In this document: positions 41,981 through 51,082 of the stretch, in pieces | Position numbering within the stretch: the first letter of the stretch is position 1 | Layout: each line of letters opens with the position of its first letter | Assembly: GCA_958296115.1 (NCBI GenBank) | Contig: OY282442.1 | Location: 2,338,943 to 2,402,942, forward strand | Source: an uncultured Dehalococcoidia bacterium | GTDB lineage: Bacteria > Chloroflexota > Dehalococcoidia > Lucifugimonadales > CAJWER01 | DNA length: 64,000 nucleotides | Direction: 5' to 3' | Program-made: the position numbers and the translations under genes | Notes under the pieces: model-generated | Databases searched by the model: none | Seen by the model: only the letters and a program-made list of their open reading frames with translations | Told to the model about the DNA's origin: nothing

Positions 41981-42811
41981 GTGCCCACGACCATCAACAG
42001 GCAGGTTGCCCTCCGGCTGATCAGCGCCGCGCTGGGGCTGCCCATTCTGCTTGGGGCGATATGGGCCGGGCCCCCACTCTTCTCGTTCCTGGCCGCCGGG
42101 GCCGCCGCGGTCGCCGCGTGGGAACTCACGCGCATGGCGAACAATGTCGGCAAGCATCCGCCCACGCTGGTCACCATCACGTGGGCCATTGCCCTGGTCG
42201 TGGTCGGTCACGTCCTGGCCGAGGACTTCTCGCCACGCGACACGACCCGCGGCTTGGTCGCCGCCGTCGCTTTCGCCTACGTTACCTGGCAGGTGCGGTA
42301 CGCGCGTAGCCGTGTCCGGGGGAGCGACCTCCGCATCGCCGTGGGCATCGCGCTCTACACCGGCGGGCTGCTGGCGTTCGCGCCCCTGCTCCGCGGGTTG
42401 GAGCAGGGGCGCGAGTGGTCGCTGCTTGCCTTGCTCGTAACATTCGCATCCGACACGTCGGCCTTCTACGTTGGCCGGAAAGTGGGCCGGACGCCGCTTG
42501 CTCCGGCGGTCAGCCCAGGCAAGACGCGCGAGGGCGCCGCCGGCGGGCTGGCGGGGGCGGTCATCGCCTGCGCGGCCATAGCCGGGCTGCTCCGGCTCCC
42601 CGTCGGTTTGCCGTCACGGGTTATCCTCGGCCTGCTCATCGGCGTGGCCGCGCAGCTGGGCGACCTGGCCGAGTCGTGGATGAAGCGGGCTGCGAAGGTC
42701 AAGGACTCCGGGACGCTGATACCTGGACACGGGGGCGTCCTCGACAGGCTTGATTCGATTGTGCCGAACCTGGCCCTCATGTATAGTTTCGTCATATGGG
42801 GGGTTCAGTGA
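41981..42811 (+). CDS. cdsA: Phosphatidate cytidylyltransferase
   Basis: 276 residues from a GTG 4 bases after uppS. It has about seven membrane helices and the C-terminal CdsA signature, KDSGTLIPGHGGVLDRLDS. It makes CDP-diacylglycerol, the precursor of phosphatidylglycerol and phosphatidylinositol-type lipids. Its end overlaps the start of dxr by up to 16 bases. Confidence 0.94.
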   Translation: MPTTINRQVALRLISAALGLPILLGAIWAGPPLFSFLAAGAAAVAAWELTRMANNVGKHPPTLVTITWAIALVVVGHVLAEDFSPRDTTRGLVAAVAFAYVTWQVRYARSRVRGSDLRIAVGIALYTGGLLAFAPLLRGLEQGREWSLLALLVTFASDTSAFYVGRKVGRTPLAPAVSPGKTREGAAGGLAGAVIACAAIAGLLRLPVGLPSRVILGLLIGVAAQLGDLAESWMKRAAKVKDSGTLIPGHGGVLDRLDSIVPNLALMYSFVIWGVQ

Positions 42812-43944
42812 AGGGGCTCGCGGTACTGGGATCCACTGGCTCTGTCGGTACGCAGACGCTCGACGTCGTAAGGGCGTTCCCCGACGACCTGCGAGTCGTC
42901 GGGCTGGCCGCGCGGCGCAGCATAGACTTGCTCGAAGCGCAGGTGAAGGAGTTCTACCCCAAGCTCGTCTATTACGAGGGCGCTTCCCAGGAGAGGGCGC
43001 GGCTCGTCTCCAACGGATCGTTCGAGGCCAGCATGATCGACATCGTACTCGATTCCGACGTCGAGACGGTCGTGACGGCCACGGTCGGCGACGTCGCCCT
43101 GAAACCGACCATCGAGGCTATCAGGGCCGGCAAGAACATCGCGCTCGCCAACAAGGAGTCCATCGTCATGGCGGGGCCGATGCTCACCCGTCTCGCGGAG
43201 GAGCGCGGCGCCGAGATACTGCCAGTGGACAGCGAGCCGAGCGCCATCTGGCAATGCCTCCGCGGAGACGAACGCGACGTGTCCAGGCTGATAATCACCG
43301 CATCCGGCGGAGCCTTCCGAGGATGGTCCCCGTCCGAGCTCGCCGATGCCACGCCCGAGCAGGCAGTCAAGCATCCAACGTGGAAGATGGGCCCCAAGAT
43401 CACCGTCGATTCGGCGACCCTGATGAACAAGGCGTTCGAGGTCATCGAGGCCCACTACCTGTTCGGCGTGCCATGGGAGGACATCCACGTCGTGATCCAC
43501 CCCCAGAGCATCATCCACTCCATGGTCGAGTTCGTCGACGGCACGATGAAGGCGCACCTCGGCCTCCCCGACATGCGCCTTCCGATACAGTACGCGCTCT
43601 TCCATCCCGACAGGGTCCGAAACGACGGCGTCGGACGCTTTGACCCGGTCGCGGCCGGCAGCCTGACCTTCGAGGAGATGGAGCCCGAGCGCTACCCCTG
43701 CTTCGAACTTGCGCTGGAGTTCGCCAAGCTCGGCGGAACGTGGCCGGCGGCCCTGTGCGGCGCTGACGAGGCCGCCGTCGATCTGTTCCTGTCGCGCGCC
43801 ATAGGATTCTTGGACATCCCCGTGGTCATACGCGAGGCCCTGGACGGGCATCTACCCGTGGATGACCCGACGCCTGAACAGGCGCTGGCAGCCGCGAGAT
43901 GGGCCGCGCAGGCCGTTCACGGCCTGGTAGGGCAGGGAGGGTAG
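42796..43944 (+). CDS. dxr: 1-deoxy-D-xylulose-5-phosphate reductoisomerase
   Basis: 382 residues. NADPH-binding LAVLGSTGSVGTQTLDVV, then IALANKESIVMAG, the metal and substrate loop LPVDSEPSAIWQCL, the TASGGAFRGW flexible loop, and TLMNKAFEVIEAHYLF. It carries out the first committed step of the MEP isoprenoid pathway and shares the operon with ispG and uppS. The ATG at 42796 and a GTG at 42808 (GTGA overlapping the cdsA stop) are both possible starts. Confidence 0.96.
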   Translation: MGGSVKGLAVLGSTGSVGTQTLDVVRAFPDDLRVVGLAARRSIDLLEAQVKEFYPKLVYYEGASQERARLVSNGSFEASMIDIVLDSDVETVVTATVGDVALKPTIEAIRAGKNIALANKESIVMAGPMLTRLAEERGAEILPVDSEPSAIWQCLRGDERDVSRLIITASGGAFRGWSPSELADATPEQAVKHPTWKMGPKITVDSATLMNKAFEVIEAHYLFGVPWEDIHVVIHPQSIIHSMVEFVDGTMKAHLGLPDMRLPIQYALFHPDRVRNDGVGRFDPVAAGSLTFEEMEPERYPCFELALEFAKLGGTWPAALCGADEAAVDLFLSRAIGFLDIPVVIREALDGHLPVDDPTPEQALAAARWAAQAVHGLVGQGG

Positions 43945-43950
43945 AGAGCT

Positions 43951-45150
43951 ATGTTCGGCCTGCCAGCCTGGCTTCTCATAGTGCCGGTCCTCGCGTTCCT
44001 CATCTTCGTACACGAGCTCGGCCACTTCGTGAGCGCGAAGCTCTTCCGCATCAAGGTCATCGAGTTCGGCTTCGGCTTTCCCCCACGCATATTCGGCGTC
44101 ACGTACAGGGGCACGACCTACTCCATCAACCTGATACCCCTGGGCGGGTTCGTGCGGATGGTCGGCGAGGAGGACCCGACCCACCCGGAGAGCTTCGCGC
44201 GCCAGAGCATACCGAAGCGCCTCGTGGTTCTAGCCGCGGGATCGTTCATGAACTTCGTCCTGCCCGTCGTCATCTTCACCGTCCTGCTCATGCTCCCCCA
44301 TGACGCCCTGGTCGGCGGCTCCGTCATGGTATCGGCGGTCGCCCCCGGCTCGCCGGCCCAGCAGGCCGGGCTGCGCGGCGGCGACCTCATCCTTGCGGTG
44401 GACGGCGAGCCGGTCATGACCCCAGCCGAGCTCGTCGCCGACATTCGCGGGAAGAGAGGCCGCCCAGTAGATCTCAATCTGAGACGCGCGAGCTCTGTCA
44501 TGGGCCTCTCACAGTCCCCAGAACTTGCGGCGTTCGAAACCGTTTCACTGACGCCCCGCGTCTCTCCCCCCAGGCTCAGGGTGGTGGAGCAAGTTACGGA
44601 TCCAGCCAGGCAGGTCAGCCTCTCCGACGCCAGGCGATACGACCCCAACCTGGACGTTGGCGATACGCTCACCCAGGGCGCCATGGGCGTAACCATCGGG
44701 CTGGTCAATCCCAAGTTCGGAAGGACGACGGAGCCGGCCTGGACCGCCGTGCCCAATGCGGTCGGCACGATATGGTCGGTCCTATCCCTGACCTGGAACG
44801 CGGTCTCCGAGGGAGTCGCCACCCGGTCCAATCCTGGCATCAGCGGGCCGGTGGGCATTGCCCGCGCCACCGGCGAGATCGTGGAGCAGCTCGGGGTATC
44901 CTGGATATTCCAGCTTGCCGCCGTGCTGAGCGTCAGCCTGGGCATCGTGAACCTCCTTCCTATCCCGGCCCTCGACGGCGGAAGGATCATGTTCGTGCTC
45001 ATTGAATGGATACGGGGAGGCAAGAGGATATCCCCGCAGCGCGAGGGGCTGATCCACCTCGTGGGATTCGCCGTGCTCATCGGGCTGATCCTCATAATTA
45101 CATACTCCGACATCATGAGAATCATCAACGGCGAGAGCTTTCTGAGGTAA
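43951..45150 (+). CDS. rseP: RseP-type site-2 zinc metalloprotease
   Basis: 399 residues, membrane-embedded M50 peptidase. The first helix carries FVHELGHF (His21, Glu22, His25). A PDZ domain around 110-165 reads SAVAPGSPAQQAGLRGGDLI. The last helices have the third ligand in NLLPIPALDGGRIMF. It cleaves transmembrane segments of anti-sigma factors or signal peptides. A region of about 60 residues after the PDZ, rich in Arg and Pro, is longer than in E. coli. It lies between dxr and ispG, 6 bases from each. Confidence 0.95.
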   Translation: MFGLPAWLLIVPVLAFLIFVHELGHFVSAKLFRIKVIEFGFGFPPRIFGVTYRGTTYSINLIPLGGFVRMVGEEDPTHPESFARQSIPKRLVVLAAGSFMNFVLPVVIFTVLLMLPHDALVGGSVMVSAVAPGSPAQQAGLRGGDLILAVDGEPVMTPAELVADIRGKRGRPVDLNLRRASSVMGLSQSPELAAFETVSLTPRVSPPRLRVVEQVTDPARQVSLSDARRYDPNLDVGDTLTQGAMGVTIGLVNPKFGRTTEPAWTAVPNAVGTIWSVLSLTWNAVSEGVATRSNPGISGPVGIARATGEIVEQLGVSWIFQLAAVLSVSLGIVNLLPIPALDGGRIMFVLIEWIRGGKRISPQREGLIHLVGFAVLIGLILIITYSDIMRIINGESFLR

Positions 45151-45156
45151 CCGAAC

Positions 45157-46308
45157 GTGAACAAGCGGCGAGTCTCGAAGCAGATCGAAGTCGGCGGCGT
45201 GAAGGTCGGCGGCGACGCGCCGGTGACGGTGCAGTCCATGACGAAGACGGACACCCGCGACGTCGATGCGACGGCGCGGCAGGTCCGGGAGATGGAGGAG
45301 GCCGGCTGCGAGATAGCCCGCTGCGCCGTCCCAGATATGGAGGCCGCCCTCGCCCTCGCCGACATCACGCGCCGTTCCAATATCCCCATCGTCGCCGACA
45401 TTCACTTCCACTACCAGCTTGCGCTCCAGGCCCTGCAGAGCGGCGTGGACTGCCTCCGCCTGAACCCCGGCAACATCCGCGACAGGGGCAAGGTCGAGAC
45501 CGTCGTCCGCGAGGCGAAGGCGCGGCAGGTTCCTATCCGAATCGGCGTCAACTTCGGCAGCCTCCCGCCGGTCGGCGCAATCGGCATGACCCGCGGGATG
45601 CTCCGCCACCAGGACGGCGTCAACAAGCTGCCCAAGGCCGGCGAGGCCGAGCAAGGGCAGTACACCATCGTCGATCACATGGTCGAGACGGGCCTGTGGG
45701 AGATAGGGATACTCGAGGCCCTCGACTTCGACCTCATCAAGATCTCCCTCAAGGCGTTCGACGTGGACACCACCGTGGAGGCGTACAGGCGGATGGCACG
45801 CCTCGTGCCATACCCGCTGCACTTGGGCATAACCGAGGCCGGAACGGCCAGGGCTGGCAGCATCAGGAGCGCGATAGGGCTGGGCGCGCTCCTGTACGAG
45901 GGCATCGGCGACACCATCCGCGTTTCGCTGAGCGACGACCCGCGCGAGGAGGTCTATGCCGGCCTCGAGATACTCAAGTCACTGGAGCTTCGCAAGGACG
46001 GCGCGACCCTGGTCGCCTGCCCAAGCTGTGGACGCGCCGACGTGGACGTGAGGAAGCTCGCCAACACGGTCGACGACCTGCTGAGCAAGGTCAAGACGCC
46101 CATCAAGGTCGCCGTGATGGGTTGCGAGGTCAACGGCCCCGGCGAGGCCAAGGACGCGGACGTGGGCATAGCGGCAGGCGCCGGACGGGCCATCATCTTC
46201 CGCAAGGGCCAGAAGGCGCGCATAGTGGCCGAGGCCGACATGCTATCGGCGCTGATGGAGGAGGTCCACAAGGCGGAGTCGGAGGTATCAGAGCCGGCCG
46301 GCGTATGA
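45157..46308 (+). CDS. ispG: 4-hydroxy-3-methylbut-2-enyl diphosphate synthase
   Basis: 383 residues from a GTG 6 bases after rseP. The barrel shows VTVQSMTKTDTRDVDAT, DIHFHYQLALQAL, LRLNPGNI and RIGVNFGSLP. The Fe-S part has ACPSCGRADVDV and GCEVNGPGEAKDADVGIA, supplying the 4Fe-4S cysteines and Glu. It reduces MEcPP to HMBPP in the MEP pathway, needing flavodoxin or ferredoxin. With dxr it makes two MEP steps in one operon. Confidence 0.97.
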   Translation: MNKRRVSKQIEVGGVKVGGDAPVTVQSMTKTDTRDVDATARQVREMEEAGCEIARCAVPDMEAALALADITRRSNIPIVADIHFHYQLALQALQSGVDCLRLNPGNIRDRGKVETVVREAKARQVPIRIGVNFGSLPPVGAIGMTRGMLRHQDGVNKLPKAGEAEQGQYTIVDHMVETGLWEIGILEALDFDLIKISLKAFDVDTTVEAYRRMARLVPYPLHLGITEAGTARAGSIRSAIGLGALLYEGIGDTIRVSLSDDPREEVYAGLEILKSLELRKDGATLVACPSCGRADVDVRKLANTVDDLLSKVKTPIKVAVMGCEVNGPGEAKDADVGIAAGAGRAIIFRKGQKARIVAEADMLSALMEEVHKAESEVSEPAGV

Positions 46309-46443
46309 ACGGCGGCAGGCTGCGCGCCATACGCGCTAATGCGTTGGACTCAACTATTGACTGAACGGGGAGGCCAGCAGGGTTAGGGTTAGGATGATTC
46401 AGGATGCCAATACCACTAGGTGATTCGCAATAGGCGGTGACAA

Positions 46444-48144
46444 TTGAGAATATCGAAGCTCTTCGGAAAGACACTGCGGGACGACCCCCACGAGGCCGAG
46501 CTTGCAAGCCACAAGCTGATGCTGCGCGCAGGCTTCATCCACCAGGTATCGGCCGGCATATACAGCTACATGCCTCTCGCGTGGCGCTCCCTGCGGAAGA
46601 TCGAACAGGTCATCCGCGAAGAGATGGACGCGGCCGGCGCGCAAGAGCTGCGCATGACCGCGCTCCAGCCGCGCGAGCTCTGGCAGCAATCCGGCCGCGA
46701 CGACGACTACGGGCAGGGCATGTTCCGCCTCGCCGACCGTCGCGACCGGGACCTCGTGCTCGCACCGACCCACGAGGAACTCCTGACCGTCATGGTCAAG
46801 GCCAACGTCAACAGCTACCGCGACTTGCCCCTCACCCTCTACCAGATGCAGACCAAGTTCCGGGACGAACCGCGTCCGCGCGGCGGCCTGCTGCGAGGCC
46901 GCGAATTCGACATGAAGGACGCCTACAGCTTCGACATAGACGACGAGGGACTCGACGCCAGCTACGACTCGATGGAGAAGGCATACAAGAACATCTTCGC
47001 CCGCTGCGGACTCGACGCCATCATGGTCGAAGCCGACAGCGGAACGATTGGCGGGCGAGACTCCCAGGAGTTCATACTGCTCGCCGACTCCGGCGAGGAC
47101 ACTATCATCATCTGCGACGGCTGCGGATACGCCGCCAACGCCGAGAAGGCCGTATTCGCCAAGCCGACCACCGACGCCGAAGAGCGGCGGCCCATAGAAC
47201 AGGTACACACGCCGGGCGTCCGCACTATCGAGGAGCTGGCGCACTTTCTCGAAGCGCCAGTCAGCAAGACGCTGAAGGCCGTCTTCTACGTCGCGGACGG
47301 CGAGGTTGTGGTGGTAACCATCCGCGGCGACCTGGAAGTCAACGAGATCAAGCTGAGCAACGTCCTTGGCAGTCCGGCGGACATCAGGCTTGCCTCGCCG
47401 AGTGAAGTCCGCGACGCTGGACTCATCGCGGGCTCTGCCTCACCCATCGGGCTGTCCGGCGTCAGGGTAGTGGCCGATGACTCGGTAACGCTTGGCGCGA
47501 ACTTCGTGGCGGGAGCCAATCGCGAGAGCTACCACCTCCGCAACGCCAACTACGGGCGCGACTTCGAGTCCGACACGCTCACGGACATAGCCCTCGCTCA
47601 GGAAGGGTACGCCTGCGCGAAGTGCGGCGCGGCCTTCAGGAGCGCGCGCGGGATAGAGGTGGGCCACATCTTCAAGCTCGGCGCGAAGTACAGCAACGCG
47701 CTCGGCGCTGCCTTTACCGACCAGGACGGCGCGCAGCGGCCCATCATCATGGGCTGCTACGGCATCGGGGTAGGTCGCCTGCTCGCCGCCGCCGTCGAGC
47801 AGAACCACGACGACGACGGCATGACGCTCCCGCCAAGCATCGCGCCGTACCACGCGCTGCTCACGGCGCTGAACGTCCGCAAGGCGGACGTGGCGGAGGC
47901 GGCCGGCTCGCTCTACCAAGAGATGCAGGCCGCCGGGATAGAGGTCCTGTACGACGACCGCGACGAGTCGGCCGGCGTGAAGTTCAACGACGCCGACCTC
48001 CTCGGCCTCCCCGTGCGGGTGGTGGTCAGCCCGCGCAACCTTCGCAACGGCGAGGTGGAAATCAAGGCTCGGACTGGCGGCGAAGCGCGCAAGGTCCCGC
48101 AGGGCGAGGCCGCAGCCTACGTTCGGGAAATGCTGGAGATATAG
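46444..48144 (+). CDS. proS: Prolyl-tRNA synthetase, bacterial type
   Basis: 566 residues from a TTG. Class II motif 1 lies near LMLRAGFIHQVSAGIYSYMPLA, motif 2 is KFRDEPRPRGGLLRGREFDMKDAYSF, and motif 3 is MGCYGIGVGRLLAA. The insertion editing domain, about 235-375, is present (VSKTLKAVFYVADGEVVVV), and a C-terminal anticodon-binding domain ends the protein. It charges tRNA-Pro. The 135-base gap before it contains TTGACT near 46358 but no clear -10 box, so it may be transcribed from the ispG operon. Confidence 0.97.
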   Translation: MRISKLFGKTLRDDPHEAELASHKLMLRAGFIHQVSAGIYSYMPLAWRSLRKIEQVIREEMDAAGAQELRMTALQPRELWQQSGRDDDYGQGMFRLADRRDRDLVLAPTHEELLTVMVKANVNSYRDLPLTLYQMQTKFRDEPRPRGGLLRGREFDMKDAYSFDIDDEGLDASYDSMEKAYKNIFARCGLDAIMVEADSGTIGGRDSQEFILLADSGEDTIIICDGCGYAANAEKAVFAKPTTDAEERRPIEQVHTPGVRTIEELAHFLEAPVSKTLKAVFYVADGEVVVVTIRGDLEVNEIKLSNVLGSPADIRLASPSEVRDAGLIAGSASPIGLSGVRVVADDSVTLGANFVAGANRESYHLRNANYGRDFESDTLTDIALAQEGYACAKCGAAFRSARGIEVGHIFKLGAKYSNALGAAFTDQDGAQRPIIMGCYGIGVGRLLAAAVEQNHDDDGMTLPPSIAPYHALLTALNVRKADVAEAAGSLYQEMQAAGIEVLYDDRDESAGVKFNDADLLGLPVRVVVSPRNLRNGEVEIKARTGGEARKVPQGEAAAYVREMLEI

Positions 48145-48150
48145 CTGCCC

Positions 48151-49152
48151 CTAGGTTCCTCTGGCTATTGGGTCGCGCGCGAAGAGGTCGTTGAGGGCAG
48201 AGATGGTGGCGTCAGTGGCGGAGCGGTCTTCGGATTCAGGGTAGGGCTTCAACTTGAAATCTACGCTATAGAGTCGGACCTCTACGTTCTCAACCACGCT
48301 TAGGGCGTAGTCCAAGTGTTCGTCGCGGTCGTGGCATATGATGATGCCGCGGACTGACTGGTCTTGCTGGCACAGGTGCTCCTTCACCCATCCCATGTAG
48401 CGTAGGATCTGGCCGGCTGCTTTGTCGGAACTCTTGTCTTTCTTGAGTTCTATCACGACGTAATTGCCCGCTAGATCACGGGCGAGTATGTCGATATTTC
48501 CAAAGTCTGTAGGATACTGTTGGCCGACGTTCTCTTCCTCTTCTTCCTCGCACTGATAGATGTAGATCTCGTCTTTGAACACTACCTTGAAGTTTGAGAC
48601 TATGAACTCCTCCAGATTCTTTTCCAACACGAACTCGTAATGTGCTTCGGAAGCTAGATCAGTTTTATGCTGCTCTGGCAGGATTGTATATTCTTCGTGG
48701 GCCCATTCATCAAACTTGGCTTCTGATACCTCATAGACGGTCTGCATCCCAAATACTATGCGGGGGGACCATTTCTCTTCGATATCATTCCACCACTCGA
48801 CGGAGCGGAAGCTACTGCCCGAGGTACGCGGTCCCTTGTCGGCGTCGTAGTATGCCTCGCCTAGGATCATGCCTATACCTACGATTCTCTTTCGGCCGGC
48901 TCGTGCGATGATAAAGTCTCCGGGCTGGATATCAAACCAGAACTTGGTCAGCATGTGCAGGCCGTGTGATTTCCCCTTAGCCTCAGGGGGGAGTTGCGCG
49001 AACTTCTCTGCCAAGTGCTCCCGAGATACGGGCTTCTCGCCTATGTCCCATCCTATGGTTATGACGCCGTTCTTACGGTCGTAACGCCAGCAACGGTCGA
49101 ACCTCTTCTTATCGTCATAGTTGGCCGGGGCTATCACCCAGTATCTGGTCAT
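48151..49152 (-). CDS. EVE/PUA-like domain fused to NucS/DUF91-type PD-(D/E)XK nuclease
   Basis: 333 residues. The N-terminal 150 (YWVIAPANYDDKKRFDRCW, GVITIGWDIGE, IQPGDFIIARAGRKRIVGIG) resemble EVE/PUA-like domains that read modified bases. The C-terminal part (about 175-300) is a NucS-like nuclease: FGNIDILARD, then VVIELKKDK, then AAGQILRYMGW, giving the D-(x)n-E-x-K site and the conserved Q-RY motif. EVE fused to nucleases is typical of modification-dependent restriction. Its ATG shares one base with the stop of the antitoxin-like gene upstream. Third-position G+C is lower than in proS. Confidence 0.75.
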   Translation of the reverse strand: MTRYWVIAPANYDDKKRFDRCWRYDRKNGVITIGWDIGEKPVSREHLAEKFAQLPPEAKGKSHGLHMLTKFWFDIQPGDFIIARAGRKRIVGIGMILGEAYYDADKGPRTSGSSFRSVEWWNDIEEKWSPRIVFGMQTVYEVSEAKFDEWAHEEYTILPEQHKTDLASEAHYEFVLEKNLEEFIVSNFKVVFKDEIYIYQCEEEEEENVGQQYPTDFGNIDILARDLAGNYVVIELKKDKSSDKAAGQILRYMGWVKEHLCQQDQSVRGIIICHDRDEHLDYALSVVENVEVRLYSVDFKLKPYPESEDRSATDATISALNDLFARDPIARGT

Positions 49153-49442
49153 CAGGCGCCCTCCCTATTTCGTTGCTTGTGCTGCTTGTCAATCTCGGCT
49201 TTGAGGTCCTCCAGGCTGGCGTACTCGGTGAGATCCTCTCCGTCGATGGCCTGCTGCAGGGCTTTTGTGGTTTCGGCATTGGGTATCTTGGCGTCAAATG
49301 GCAAACCACCCTGTGCGGTCGCCTGCTTGTAGAACAGCGTGATCGCCTCCGTCGCCGACAGGCCGAGTTCTGAGAAAAGGTCCTCTGCCTCTCGCTTCAA
49401 CTCCGGCTCTACTCGAGCGCGTATCATCGCGGTCTTGGCCAT
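49152..49442 (-). CDS. RelB/DinJ-family antitoxin-like protein
   Basis: 96 residues from the ATG at 49442. The N-terminal MAKTAMIRARVEPELKREAE is a ribbon-helix-helix DNA-binding element, followed by FSELGLSATEAITLFYKQA, the RelB/DinJ signature. The tail ALQQAIDGEDLTEYASLED is the usual toxin-binding region. The expected RelE/YafQ toxin is missing; the next gene, sharing one base, is the EVE/NucS-like nuclease. It probably represses its own promoter, and may restrain the nuclease. Confidence 0.85.
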   Translation of the reverse strand: MAKTAMIRARVEPELKREAEDLFSELGLSATEAITLFYKQATAQGGLPFDAKIPNAETTKALQQAIDGEDLTEYASLEDLKAEIDKQHKQRNREGA

Positions 49443-49494
49443 TGGCGCCTCCGTCCATGTTCGATGGTTGTAATGTATCACTGGTGGGGCGTGT

Positions 49495-50886
49495 TCACAA
49501 CCGCAGCTCCCCTCTGGGCGCGCGGAGCGGCTCCGGCAGGTTCGTGTCCGCCATGAACTTGACCAACCGCTCGTGTACGTCCTTGGCAGTCGCGGGCCTG
49601 CGGCCTATCAGGTCGCTGCGCTGGCCTGCGTCGGTCGGCAGGTGGTATAGCTGCGACATCCCCGTGTCCATGCTGTAGAGCAGCGACCACTCGTCCGTCG
49701 TCACCGTCGTGACGGGCGCCATGCCGAGCCTTCGCCTGATGTTGTCCACCGAGTCCACCGAATCGCCTGGGTTGGCGAACGGCACCGTCGAGACCGTGAA
49801 CTCGCGGCCCGGCAGCGCGGGGTCGTGGACCTTCGAGAGCAGAGAAGCGCCCTCGACCGAATCGGGTATTGGCCTGCCCATCACTTCCAGCGCCGTCGGC
49901 ATCACGTCTATGGCAGAGGTCAGCCCATCGTACACGCCGGGCGCGGCCCCGGGTACGTAGACCAGCAACGGCACGAGGACTATCTCCTCGTACAGGGGCG
50001 AGAAGTCCCACACCGCGCCGGGGTCTCCGTGTCCGTAGAGGGAGCCGTCCCGCTGCTTGGCGAACGTGAGCTTGCCGAACAGCCCGCCGTGCTCTCCGAA
50101 ATAGAAGCCGTGGTCCGACGTGAAGATGATGGCCGTATTATCCATCAACCCCATGTTCTCGACCATCCGCAGCAGGCAGCCCACCCACGTATCGACCATC
50201 GTAACCTCGCCCTTGTAGGTAGCCAGCGCCTTGCGTACGCGCTCCTCGCTGAAGCCCGGCGAGTCCTGCCAGTGGCCGTATATCGGCTGGACCACCTCGC
50301 CGTCGTAGTCCGGCATGTACATCTCGGTGTAGTAACTGGGGGCGTCCCAGGGCTCGTGCGGATCCCAGGTGTCCACGTACAGGAAGAACTCCTCCTTGTA
50401 GTGGATCTGCAGCCACTCCATCGCCCGCGTGACCGTCTGGGCGACGTTGCGGTCGGCCTCGAAGCGCCACGCCTCCCGCGCGTCCCGCGACTCGTGATGG
50501 TGCTTCTCTATCAGGCGTGTAACCGACCCCTCCTGGCCGGTGTACATCGAGAAGGTCTGGAAGCCCTTGTCATAGTTCATCCCGCCGCGCAGGTAGAAGG
50601 GCGTATCCACCATCGCCGCCGTATGCGCGCCCTGCCGCGCCAGCATCTCGGCGAGCGTCTCAGCGTCGTCCGGTATCGGCTCCCAGCCCATGAAGGACAT
50701 CGTCCAGCGCCCGGTGGCGTGGTCCGCCCGCGTGGGCATGGTGGGGAAGCCCGCGGCGTAGTGCCGGGTGAAACGGGTGGACTTGGCCGCGAGCGCGTCC
50801 AGCGCCGGCGTGTGGATATGCGCCTTGCCATACGCCCCAAGATGATCCTGCCTAAAGGTGTCGGCGACTATCCATATGACGTTCAC
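49495..50886 (-). CDS. Sulfatase-fold (alkaline phosphatase superfamily) hydrolase with Thr at the nucleophile position
   Basis: 463 residues from a GTG with GGAG upstream. NVIWIVADTFRQDHLGAYG supplies the first metal ligands. The C/S-x-P-x-R nucleophile motif reads TMPTR (Thr49-Arg53), so it cannot be converted to formylglycine. YVDTWDPHEPW and IIFTSDHGFYFGEHG supply the remaining Asp/His ligands. Typical sulfatases need Cys or Ser there. A Thr nucleophile is usual in phosphodiesterases of the superfamily, so a phosphate or phosphonate ester is as likely a substrate as a sulfate. No signal peptide. A TATACT box lies about 45 bases upstream. Confidence 0.85.
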   Translation of the reverse strand: MNVIWIVADTFRQDHLGAYGKAHIHTPALDALAAKSTRFTRHYAAGFPTMPTRADHATGRWTMSFMGWEPIPDDAETLAEMLARQGAHTAAMVDTPFYLRGGMNYDKGFQTFSMYTGQEGSVTRLIEKHHHESRDAREAWRFEADRNVAQTVTRAMEWLQIHYKEEFFLYVDTWDPHEPWDAPSYYTEMYMPDYDGEVVQPIYGHWQDSPGFSEERVRKALATYKGEVTMVDTWVGCLLRMVENMGLMDNTAIIFTSDHGFYFGEHGGLFGKLTFAKQRDGSLYGHGDPGAVWDFSPLYEEIVLVPLLVYVPGAAPGVYDGLTSAIDVMPTALEVMGRPIPDSVEGASLLSKVHDPALPGREFTVSTVPFANPGDSVDSVDNIRRRLGMAPVTTVTTDEWSLLYSMDTGMSQLYHLPTDAGQRSDLIGRRPATAKDVHERLVKFMADTNLPEPLRAPRGELRL

Positions 50887-51070
50887 GTGGGGGCTCCTGA
50901 CTCAGCACTGCGACGGCCTGCGTTGCCAGTAGTATATCAGCATAGACCTTTGGTACATGGGTACGCGGGCGGGAAGTGGACGTTTGGTGCCGCTGAGGTG
51001 TTGGGGATCCTTGGCAAGGCGGCGGTCGAGGTTGGCCGGCTCGCGGCGTGACTGAGGCGGCGGGCGCGTG

Positions 51071-51076
51071 TACAAT
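51071..51076 (+). promoter_or_regulatory. -10 box for leaderless cysteine desulfurase gene
   Basis: TACAAT ends 6 bases before the ATG at 51083, and no Shine-Dalgarno sequence precedes that ATG, implying a leaderless transcript. No good -35 hexamer is visible. Confidence 0.45.
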
Positions 51077-51082
51077 AGGGCT

